Positions 56,275 to 64,000 of a stretch of DNA of 64,000 nucleotides are shown one piece after another (the first letter of the stretch is position 1; every line of letters begins with the position of its first letter). This DNA is from Vibrio lentus (GTDB taxonomy: Bacteria > Pseudomonadota > Gammaproteobacteria > Enterobacterales > Vibrionaceae): assembly GCF_030409755.1 (NCBI RefSeq), contig NZ_JAUFQE010000002.1, positions 3,534,001-3,598,000 of the forward strand, in the 5' to 3' direction. The position numbers and the translations under genes were made by a program. The notes beneath the pieces were generated by a model. It did not search any database. It was not told the DNA's origin and worked only from the letters and a program-made list of their open reading frames with translations.

Positions 56275-57744
56275 TTATGCGGAAAGCATGAGTGAATCAG
56301 CTTTCGCTTCTAAGTTTGAGTTACCCATTAAGAAGTCATCAATGGCAATGGCACATTCACGACCTTCATTAATACAACGTACAACCAGAGACTGACCAGT
56401 ACGCATATCACCAGCAGCGAAAACGCCTTTCTGGTTGGTCGCATAACCTTCAGAGGCCACGTTGCCGCGCTCGTCCAGTTTAATGTCTAGCTGAGCCAGT
56501 ACACCTGTTGGTTCTGGGTGTAAGAAGCCCATTGCTAGAAATGCCATATCACAAGGGATAACACGTTCAGAGTTTGCTACTTCATCAAAACCTGGACGTT
56601 CACCTGGTTTTGCATCTTGCCAAACGATGTCAGCAATGCGAAGTCCGGTTACATTACCGTTATCGTCAGAGATGAACTCTTTAGTCAGGATGTTCCAATG
56701 ACGTTCACAACCTTCTTCGTGAGAAGTGGTGGTCTTCATGATCATTGGGTATTGAGGCCAAGGCATATTAGCAGGGCGCTTCTCTGGTGGGATCGGCATT
56801 ATCTCAACCTGAGTAATGCTTGCTGCTTTATGACGGTTTGATGTACCCACACAGTCAGAACCCGTATCACCACCACCGATAACCACAATGTGCTTATCTT
56901 TAGCGTGAAGCTCTTCTGTTTTTAGGTCTAAGTCGTTGGCACGGCGGTTATTTTGACCAAGGAATTCCATGGCAAAGTGAACGCCTTTCAGCTCACGACC
57001 TGGGATTGGCAAGTCACGTGGAACCGTAGAACCACCCGTTAGCAATACCACATCAAATTCTTGGCGTAGCTGTTGAGCATTAACATCAACACCGATGTGT
57101 TGGTTCACTTTAAACTCAACACCAGCTTCAGCCATTAGGTTGATCTTACGATCAATCACATCCATACCCAGTTTGAAATCTGGGATACCGAAACGCAGTA
57201 GGCCACCCACTTTCTCGTCACGTTCAAATACCGTCACAGAGTGACCGGCACTGTTTATTTGCTCAGCAGCAGCTAGACCAGCGGGGCCTGAACCGATAAC
57301 GGCAACGGTTTTACCCGTACGTGAACGCGGTATTTTAGGTTTTGCGTACCCTTCACGGTACGCAGTTTCTACAATTGTTTTCTCGATATTACAGATAGTG
57401 ATTGGGTCTTGGTTGATACCAAGAACACAAGCGCTTTCACAAGGAGCAGGGCACACACGACCTGTAAATTCAGGGAAGTTATTGGTAGAGCTTAGAATGT
57501 TCCAAGCTTCTTCCCAGCTGTCACGGTAAACCGCATCATTGAATTCTGGGATGATGTTACCAATCGGACAACCGCTGTGACAGAAAGGTACGCCACAGTC
57601 CATACAACGAGAGGCTTGAGTATTGATTTTTTCACCAAACTCTTCGTTAAGTACGAACTCTTTGTTGTCTTCAATTCGAACTGACGGGTCGAGCTTTTTT
57701 GGAAGCTCACGACCGTGTTCTAAAAATCCAGTAGGCTTACCCAT
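56275..57744 (-). CDS. Glutamate synthase small subunit, second paralogue
   Basis: A 489-residue GltD-type flavoprotein, clearly different from the first. The iron-sulfur motifs are SRCMDCGVPFCHSGCPIGN and CPAPCESACVLGI; FAD and NADPH sites are [15 protein letters not shown] and VVIGGGDTGSDCVG. The form resembles the small subunit type common in Gram-positive bacteria, actinobacteria and pseudomonads. Its ATG overlaps the stop of the large-subunit gene by one base, so the two are coupled. Confidence 0.94.
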   Translation of the reverse strand: MGKPTGFLEHGRELPKKLDPSVRIEDNKEFVLNEEFGEKINTQASRCMDCGVPFCHSGCPIGNIIPEFNDAVYRDSWEEAWNILSSTNNFPEFTGRVCPAPCESACVLGINQDPITICNIEKTIVETAYREGYAKPKIPRSRTGKTVAVIGSGPAGLAAAEQINSAGHSVTVFERDEKVGGLLRFGIPDFKLGMDVIDRKINLMAEAGVEFKVNQHIGVDVNAQQLRQEFDVVLLTGGSTVPRDLPIPGRELKGVHFAMEFLGQNNRRANDLDLKTEELHAKDKHIVVIGGGDTGSDCVGTSNRHKAASITQVEIMPIPPEKRPANMPWPQYPMIMKTTTSHEEGCERHWNILTKEFISDDNGNVTGLRIADIVWQDAKPGERPGFDEVANSERVIPCDMAFLAMGFLHPEPTGVLAQLDIKLDERGNVASEGYATNQKGVFAAGDMRTGQSLVVRCINEGRECAIAIDDFLMGNSNLEAKADSLMLSA

Positions 57745-60700
57745 TATACTGCCTCCACTTCTTCCGTTTGTGCTTGTTGTGCTTCAGCTTTACGCTTTTG
57801 AAGAACCGCTTTGTAGTCACGTGGCATTACTTTAATTAGTGATGCAACACTTACTTCAAAGTTGTCTAGGAAAGACTGAGCAACTTCACTTCCTGTGAAT
57901 TCAACATGCTTAGTTAGCATATCTAGTAGAAGATCTTTATCTTCTTGTTCAATTGGATCTAGGTCGACAAGTTCTGCGTTGAGCTTGGTTTCGAAGTCGC
58001 CTGCTTTATCCCAAACATAAGCGACACCGCCACTCATACCTGCAGCAAAGTTACGGCCTGTTGAACCAAGGATAATTGCCGCGCCACCTGTCATGTATTC
58101 ACAACCGTGGTCACCAACACCCTCAACAACAACCTTCGCACCAGAGTTACGAACACAGAAACGTTCGCCAGCCATACCGCGAATGAAAGATTCACCTGAA
58201 GTCGCACCGTAGAAACATACGTTACCCACCACGATGTTGTCTTCCGCAACGATAGTCGATTTCGCATCTGGGTATAGTACCAAAGTACCGCCAGACAGAC
58301 CTTTACCCCAGTAATCGTTCGCGTCGCCTTCTACTTCGAACTTAACGCCTTTCGCAAGGAACGCACCGAAAGATTGGCCAGCACTACCGTGGAACTTAAC
58401 GTTCATTGGCTGTGGTAAACCTTGGTCTTTGTAAACCTTCGAGATTTCGTTCGACAGCATCGTGCCTGCTGAACGGTCCGTGTTGATGATAGGGAACTGA
58501 GCGGTAACCGCTTCACCTTTCTCAAGCGCTGGGATTGCAGCCTGAATCAACTTACGGTCTAGAACGTCTTCAAGATTATGATTTTGTGTTGTCTGGTTGT
58601 AGATACCATCTTCTGCACGAGCCTGCTCAATGTGCAGTACCGGTGTTAGATCTAAGTTCTTGTACTTCCAGTGACCGATGTCATCACGAACTTTAAGTTT
58701 GTGCGATTGACCAACCATCTCATCGATAGAGCGGAAGCCAAGTTCAGCCATTACTTCACGTAGACCTTCAGCCATGTATTGGAAGAACGTTACTACGTCT
58801 TCTACGCGGCCGTCGAAACGCTCACGAAGAGTTTTGTTTTGTGTTGCGATACCAACAGGACATGTATTCTTGTGACACTTACGCATCATGATACAGCCTT
58901 CAACAACTAGAGCAGCTGTTGCTACGCCCCATTCTTCAGCGCCAAGTAACGTTGCGACTGCAAGGTCACGTGGTGTTTTCATCTGACCATCAGACTGAAC
59001 AACGATACGGTTACGTAGGCCGTTTTTCAGTAGTGTTTGGTGCGTTTCCGCTAGACCCAGTTCCCAAGGCAGACCTGTGTGACGGATAGAAGACATCGGA
59101 GATGCACCCGTACCACCATCAAAACCTGCGATAAGTACTACGTCAGCTTTCGCTTTTGCTACACCTGATGCAATCGTACCTACGCCAGCTTCTGATACTA
59201 GCTTCACGTTGACACGGCCGTTACGGTTCGCGTTTTTCAGATCGTAGATCAGCTGAGCCAAATCTTCGATTGAGTAGATATCGTGGTGTGGCGGTGGAGA
59301 AATAAGACCTACGCCCGGAGTCGAGTGACGTGTTGCACCGATCCAATCATCAACCTTATCACCAGGTAGTTGACCACCTTCGCCAGGTTTCGCACCTTGA
59401 GCCATCTTGATTTGCAGCTCATCAGCGTTAGATAGGTAGTAAGACGTTACACCAAAGCGACCAGAAGCCACCTGTTTGATTGCTGAACGTTCCCAGTCAC
59501 CGTTTTCTTTGCGTTCGAAACGTGCTGGATCTTCACCACCTTCACCTGAGTTTGATTTCGCGCCAATGCGGTTCATTGCAACAGCCAGTGTTGAGTGAGC
59601 CTCATGCGAGATTGAACCAAAGCTCATTGCACCCGTCGCGAAACGCTTAAGGATTTTCTCAATAGGTTCTACTTCTGCTAGAGGAATAGAGCCTGCTGGG
59701 TTCTTGATGAAATCAAGTTGGCTACGTAGTGTTGCTGCGTTGTCGCCTTGAGCATCAACGGCGTTCGCGTACTTTTTGAATTGACCGTAATCTTTGTTAC
59801 GCGTCGATTCTTGAAGTAGAGAAATCGTTTCTGGGTTGAATAAGTGTTTCTCACCACGTTGTTTCCACTGGTAAACACCACCAACATCAAGGATTTGAGC
59901 TGGGATTTCACGAGCAGGGTAACCAACACGGTGACGTACTAGGACTTCGCGTGCAATATCATCGATCGTTAGACCTTGAATACGAGAAACCGTACCTGTG
60001 AAGTATTTTTCAACCACTGATTTGCTGATACCAAGAGCTTCAAAGATTTGAGCGCCGTGGTAAGACTGCAGCGTAGAGATACCCATCTTCGAGAAGATCT
60101 TCAGTAGACCGCCGTTAACACCCTTACGGTAGTTATCGAATAACTCACGTGGATGAACGTTTGGATCTAGCTTCTTAGTACGTTGCAGTTCAACAATCGT
60201 TTCGATAACTAGGTATGGGTTAACTGCGTTTGCACCGTAACCGATTAAGGTTGCGAAGTGGTGCGTTTCACGCGCGTCACCCGTTTCAACCACGATGTCA
60301 CATTTTGCACGTAAACCTTTACGGATTAGGTGGTGGTGAACAGCGCCAACCGCCAGCATTGCTGGGATTGCAGCGTGGTTTGAGTTAACCGCACGGTCAG
60401 TCAGTAGAATGATAGAGTAACCATCAATAACCGCATCTTCCGCATATTGGCAGATACGTTTAAGTGCGCGCTCTAACTTACCTTGGTCGCCATTTGCTTG
60501 GAATACGATATCCAGCGTCTTCGATTGAAGGTGCTCGTTATCGATTGCACGCAGTTTCTCTAACTCTGAGTTAGAAAGAACAGGAGACTCAAGTTCCACT
60601 TTTTGACAGTGTTCAGGTGTTTCAGCAAGTAAGTTCTGATCTTTACCTAGGTAAGTGTTCAGAGACATAACCATACGCTCACGAATCGGGTCGATCGGCG

Positions 60701-62291
60701 GGTTAGTTACTTGTGCAAACAACTGCTTAAAGTAGTTTGAAAGGTGCTGCGATTGATGAGAAAGAATCGCTAGCGGCCAGTCAGCACCCATTGCAGAAAG
60801 TGGCTCGTAGCCTGTTTTTGCAAGAGGGAGAATGATTTCGTTTACTTCTTCAGAGCTCACACCAAACGATTGTTGTTTGTGTAGCAGTTTCTCTGGAGAA
60901 GGTTGGTTAAATTCGTTGCTCGCATCCGGTAGCTTTTTCAAGCTCAGAAGATTCTCTTCAACCCATTTTTCGTAGGGTTGCGATTTAGCGATGCCGTCTT
61001 TCACTTCTTCATCAGAAATAATGCGGCCTTGCTCAAGGTCAGCAACGAAGATACGACCAGGCTGTAGACGACCACGGTATTCAACGTTTTCTGGTGCGAT
61101 TTCAACTACGCCAGATTCAGACGCCATTACTAGGAAGTCGTCTTTAGTTACTGTGTAGCGAGAAGGACGCAGACCGTTACGGTCAAGCGTTGCACCAACT
61201 TGAACACCATCGGTGAAACATACTGATGCCGGGCCATCCCATGGTTCCATTACGTTCGCGTGGTACTGGTAGAACGCGCGACGAGTTGGATCCATGTTTT
61301 TGTTTTCTTGCCATGCTTCAGGGATCATCATCATCAATGCATGCGGCAGAGTACGACCTGAAAGAACAAGTAGCTCAAGTGCCATATCGAAGTTTGATGA
61401 ATCCGAGCTACCTTCCTGACAGATAGGCAGTAGCATGTCGATTTCAGCTTGTGTAAACAGATCCGATTCTAGGATTGCTTCACGTGCTTTCATCCAGTTC
61501 AGGTTGCCGCGAACTGTATTGATTTCGCCATTATGCGCAATGTAACGGAAAGGCTGTGCTAGACGCCAACGTGGGAATGTATTGGTAGAGAAGCGAGAGT
61601 GTACAAGTGCTAGAGCTGTCACCATGGTTGGGTTTTGCAGATCTAGGAAGTACTGAGGAACTTGTTCTGTTGTTAGCTGACCTTTGTACACCAATGTCTT
61701 GTAAGACATAGAGTTGATGTAGAAGTCATCACCAATGTTTGACACGCTTTCTAGGCATACACGAACTGTGTAGTTACGTAGAACATACAGTTTGCGTTCA
61801 AGCTCTTCTGGTGTAGTACCAGGGCCGCCAGAAATAAATACGTGTTCAAATTGAGGTTCAGTGCTTAGTGGGTCAGCACCAATCATTGAATTGTCAGTTG
61901 GAAGTTCACGGTAGCCGATAACTTCTAACTCAAGGCGTTGTGCATTGCGCTCTAAAATATCGCGGCACTGTGCACGTTTGTATTCATCTTTAGGGAAAAG
62001 TACAACACCAACACCATATTTTTCAAAAGATGGCAGTTTAATTCCAAGCTTAACGGCTTCTTCTAGCAAGAATTCGTGCGGCTTCTGTAGCAGGATACCT
62101 GCACCATCACCAGAACACGGATCGCAGCCTTGGCCGCCACGGTGTTCCATACGTGCAAGCATATCGAGTGCTTGAGTTACTACATCATGAGATTTGCGAT
62201 TCTTTAGATGCGCAACAAAACCGATACCACAAGCGTCATGCTCCAGTTCAGGAGTATACAGACCCTGTGAGTTCTGCTCTTGATCTACCAT
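57744..62291 (-). CDS. Glutamate synthase large subunit, second paralogue
   Basis: A 1515-residue large subunit. The nucleophile is C21 after a longer propeptide (LEHDACGIGFVAHL), and HRGGQGCDPCSGDGAGIL follows. The synthase domain has VKLVSEAGVGTIASGVAKAK and GFDGGTGASPMSS, with 3Fe-4S cysteines CX5CX4C in GCIMMRKCHKNTC. Sequence differs throughout from the first GltB, so the pair is an old divergence rather than a recent duplication. The ATG follows GGAAGGATGTATCT. Its partner small subunit overlaps at the end. Confidence 0.96.
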   Translation of the reverse strand: MVDQEQNSQGLYTPELEHDACGIGFVAHLKNRKSHDVVTQALDMLARMEHRGGQGCDPCSGDGAGILLQKPHEFLLEEAVKLGIKLPSFEKYGVGVVLFPKDEYKRAQCRDILERNAQRLELEVIGYRELPTDNSMIGADPLSTEPQFEHVFISGGPGTTPEELERKLYVLRNYTVRVCLESVSNIGDDFYINSMSYKTLVYKGQLTTEQVPQYFLDLQNPTMVTALALVHSRFSTNTFPRWRLAQPFRYIAHNGEINTVRGNLNWMKAREAILESDLFTQAEIDMLLPICQEGSSDSSNFDMALELLVLSGRTLPHALMMMIPEAWQENKNMDPTRRAFYQYHANVMEPWDGPASVCFTDGVQVGATLDRNGLRPSRYTVTKDDFLVMASESGVVEIAPENVEYRGRLQPGRIFVADLEQGRIISDEEVKDGIAKSQPYEKWVEENLLSLKKLPDASNEFNQPSPEKLLHKQQSFGVSSEEVNEIILPLAKTGYEPLSAMGADWPLAILSHQSQHLSNYFKQLFAQVTNPPIDPIRERMVMSLNTYLGKDQNLLAETPEHCQKVELESPVLSNSELEKLRAIDNEHLQSKTLDIVFQANGDQGKLERALKRICQYAEDAVIDGYSIILLTDRAVNSNHAAIPAMLAVGAVHHHLIRKGLRAKCDIVVETGDARETHHFATLIGYGANAVNPYLVIETIVELQRTKKLDPNVHPRELFDNYRKGVNGGLLKIFSKMGISTLQSYHGAQIFEALGISKSVVEKYFTGTVSRIQGLTIDDIAREVLVRHRVGYPAREIPAQILDVGGVYQWKQRGEKHLFNPETISLLQESTRNKDYGQFKKYANAVDAQGDNAATLRSQLDFIKNPAGSIPLAEVEPIEKILKRFATGAMSFGSISHEAHSTLAVAMNRIGAKSNSGEGGEDPARFERKENGDWERSAIKQVASGRFGVTSYYLSNADELQIKMAQGAKPGEGGQLPGDKVDDWIGATRHSTPGVGLISPPPHHDIYSIEDLAQLIYDLKNANRNGRVNVKLVSEAGVGTIASGVAKAKADVVLIAGFDGGTGASPMSSIRHTGLPWELGLAETHQTLLKNGLRNRIVVQSDGQMKTPRDLAVATLLGAEEWGVATAALVVEGCIMMRKCHKNTCPVGIATQNKTLRERFDGRVEDVVTFFQYMAEGLREVMAELGFRSIDEMVGQSHKLKVRDDIGHWKYKNLDLTPVLHIEQARAEDGIYNQTTQNHNLEDVLDRKLIQAAIPALEKGEAVTAQFPIINTDRSAGTMLSNEISKVYKDQGLPQPMNVKFHGSAGQSFGAFLAKGVKFEVEGDANDYWGKGLSGGTLVLYPDAKSTIVAEDNIVVGNVCFYGATSGESFIRGMAGERFCVRNSGAKVVVEGVGDHGCEYMTGGAAIILGSTGRNFAAGMSGGVAYVWDKAGDFETKLNAELVDLDPIEQEDKDLLLDMLTKHVEFTGSEVAQSFLDNFEVSVASLIKVMPRDYKAVLQKRKAEAQQAQTEEVEAV

Positions 62292-62823
62292 AGATACATC
62301 CTTCCAGTTAAATCTAGGCGCAACTTATTTGTATATAAAGTTAGCCTTGTCCTTTTATATTTATGGGTCTAAACCTGCCTATGCTGGCGGTTTGAATCCT
62401 TTCCGTATCTCGCAGGAAAAGTATTGCGAGAAAAACAATCCTTAGTGATATCCGTTTATTTTTAGCCACAAACTAGTGGTTTATATAGGTGGGATATGGA
62501 TATCACCGACTTATTAACAAGTTTCCGTTGTAAGTAAATACACAAAAATAGCCAATATGTGTAAGTATCCTACAATTTTGTCTAGGCGAATTGCAATGAA
62601 AGTTGCCCCATGTAGACCATTTTTTTCGTTTTATTTTGAATTTAATGTCTAACAAATGTGCAACATTAGGCAGATAGAGCCGATTTTTTGCATGTTTATT
62701 GATATTTGATAGGTTGCTCGCAAAAGGCCTTGAGTAAACTAATTGGTTGAATTTTGCAGGGATGTAATTTTTTTTCAGAAATAGACTGATATTCATTCTT
62801 ATTTACTTGAGCACTTTCAAAAT
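62292..62823. promoter_or_regulatory. Divergent control region between the second gltB and yhcC
   Basis: No convincing gene is seen in 532 bp; a 97-codon minus-strand frame is AT-rich and looks like chance. Inverted repeats are present: GTGATATCC (62445-62453) with GGATATCAC (62498-62506), and TCTCGCA (62408-62414) with TGCGAGA (62425-62431). These lie upstream of gltB and may be operators or leader stems. No sigma-54 promoter match was found. Confidence 0.5.
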
Positions 62824-63777
62824 ATGCAATTACACGAGTTGGTTAATACTATCGGCCAAGACCTTCAGCGCCGTTATGGCGAAAAGGTTCACAAACTGAC
62901 ACTGCACGGCGGTTTTAGCTGCCCAAACCGCGATGGCACAATCGGCCGTGGTGGGTGTACTTTCTGTAATGTCGCTTCATTTGCCGACGAACAAACTCAA
63001 ATTCAAAGTATTGCTGACCAGCTAAAAGATCGTGCGGGTGAAATTGCCCGAGCTAAGAAGTACCTTGCCTATTTTCAGGCTTACACCAGTACTTATGCTG
63101 AAGTACAAGTGCTCAAGAATATGTATGAAGAAGCGCTTAGAGCACCGGGTGCTGATATTGTTGGTTTGTGTGTAGGAACAAGACCTGATTGTGTTCCTGA
63201 TTCTGTGTTAGAACTGCTGGCGGGTTATGTGGAGCAAGGCTATGAAATATGGCTTGAGCTAGGCTTACAAACCGCAAACGACAAAACATTGAAGCGGATT
63301 AATCGTGGTCATGATTTTGCGGTGTATGAAACGATCACCCAGCGTGCACGTGCTCTAGGAATAAAGGTGTGTACCCACCTGATTGTTGGCCTGCCGAAGG
63401 AAACTAAAGCCGATAATCTTGAAACTTTAAACAAAGTACTCGCCGTTGGTACCGATGGTATCAAATTGCATGGACTGCATATTGTAGAGGGCAGCACTAT
63501 GGCCAAGGCGTGGAAAGCTGGCAAGCTCGAGGCACCAACGCTGGAGGAGTACATTGATATCGCCAGTGCAATTATCCAACGCACGCCTGCTCATGTGGTT
63601 TATCACCGAGTTTCTTCTGCTGCACGACGTCCAACACTGCTCTCTCCTTTGTGGTGTGAGAACCGATGGCTAGCGATGACAGAAATTGGTCGCTCGTTAG
63701 ACAAGACGGGCGCTCAAGGCATTGAAACGGGCGCCGCATTTGAATACACATTACCTGTATTAAACAGCGGGAATTGA
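62824..63777 (+). CDS. yhcC: Radical SAM protein YhcC (TIGR01212 family)
   Basis: A 317-residue radical S-adenosylmethionine protein of unknown reaction. The cluster cysteines are C33, C45 and C48 in FSCPNRDGTIGRGG and CTFC, a CX11CX2C spacing unlike the usual CX3CX2C but typical of this family. GLCVGTRPDCVPDSVLELL and HLIVGLPKET are further conserved segments. Escherichia coli yhcC also lies next to gltB, divergently transcribed, so the association is old. Confidence 0.92.
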   Translation: MQLHELVNTIGQDLQRRYGEKVHKLTLHGGFSCPNRDGTIGRGGCTFCNVASFADEQTQIQSIADQLKDRAGEIARAKKYLAYFQAYTSTYAEVQVLKNMYEEALRAPGADIVGLCVGTRPDCVPDSVLELLAGYVEQGYEIWLELGLQTANDKTLKRINRGHDFAVYETITQRARALGIKVCTHLIVGLPKETKADNLETLNKVLAVGTDGIKLHGLHIVEGSTMAKAWKAGKLEAPTLEEYIDIASAIIQRTPAHVVYHRVSSAARRPTLLSPLWCENRWLAMTEIGRSLDKTGAQGIETGAAFEYTLPVLNSGN

Positions 63778-63869
63778 TAGATTTGAGCAGAAAGTAGGTA
63801 ACAGCAGATAATCCCCATAATTAGTGGTAACATTTCCCTCACAGAATTAATGGTAAAGATTGAGAGTAA

Positions 63870-64000
63870 ATGGAACTGGTTATGACTTGGTTGTGGGACA
63901 GGGCGTATGGCTACGGTATTTATATCGTGATCATTCTGCTTATTGGTCTCATCTGCTGGCACCTTTATTCTCGTTATCAGTTACATATAGAAAAACTTCT
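63870..64000 (+). CDS. N-terminal fragment of a membrane protein (runs off window)
   Basis: A frame starting ATG at 63870, or at 63882 (MTWLWDRAYGYGIYIV), stays open to the window end. It encodes one hydrophobic helix (IYIVIILLIGLICWHLY) followed by a polar stretch. The layout suits a membrane-anchored signalling protein such as a sensor kinase or cyclic-di-GMP enzyme, but only about 43 residues are visible and no family is recognised. Confidence 0.55.
   Translation, partial: MELVMTWLWDRAYGYGIYIVIILLIGLICWHLYSRYQLHIEKL

Noticed and set aside
62503..62796. 97-codon minus-strand frame in the gltB-yhcC gap
   Set aside because: Lies in AT-rich non-coding DNA; no clear ribosome-binding site or family signature.

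Overview
The window is a stretch of gammaproteobacterial chromosome that looks like chromosome 1 of a Vibrio. Three things point there: the protein sequences (a Vibrio-like ParC, two tandem gltBD operons, a YhcC radical-SAM protein), a dcw cluster without ddl between murC and ftsQ, and the gene order mtnN-cobD/cbiB-btuF-yicG next to gltBD. Nearly all of it is core genome. The only mobile element recognised is one IS200-type insertion sequence. No tRNA, 5S/16S/23S rRNA, CRISPR array, prophage or classical defence locus was seen.

Layout. 1-4.6 kb: 3' end of parC, then degS split by a ~622-bp IS200/IS605-type element, then degQ. 4.7-6.5 kb: zapG and, divergently, zapE. 6.5-11.7 kb: rplM-rpsI, the cytochrome bc1 operon petABC, and sspAB. 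11.8-16.2 kb: lpoA-yraN-diaA-dolP (minus strand) diverging from rsmI. 16.4-16.8 kb: the RNase P RNA gene, with an unusual three-copy 24-nt tandem repeat in its P3 region. 17.0-33.7 kb: the division/cell-wall cluster rsmH-ftsL-ftsI-murE-murF-mraY-murD-ftsW-murG-murC-ftsQ-ftsA-ftsZ-lpxC, with no mraZ at its head. 34.0-37.5 kb: secA, two long imperfect palindromes, and mutT. 37.6-43.3 kb: dapB and carAB. 43.5-49.8 kb: a TSUP permease, a LysR regulator, a flavodoxin-like protein, yicG, the B12-related genes btuF and cobD/cbiB, mtnN, and a DUF1499 lipoprotein. 49.9-62.3 kb: two paralogous glutamate synthase operons in tandem on the minus strand. 62.8 kb to the end: yhcC and the start of a membrane protein.

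The genes are mostly housekeeping: peptidoglycan precursor synthesis (mur genes, mraY, dapB supplying DAP), septation (fts, zapE, zapG, lpoA), outer-membrane biogenesis (lpxC, dolP), envelope proteolysis (degS, degQ), secretion (secA), respiration (petABC) and nitrogen assimilation (gltBD twice, carAB). The features most worth a second look are the IS-split degS, which should leave a protease domain without its regulatory PDZ domain; the expanded RNase P RNA; the missing mraZ; the reduced lpxC-secA interval; and the two palindromic repeats downstream of secA. I did not find a convincing new multi-gene system.
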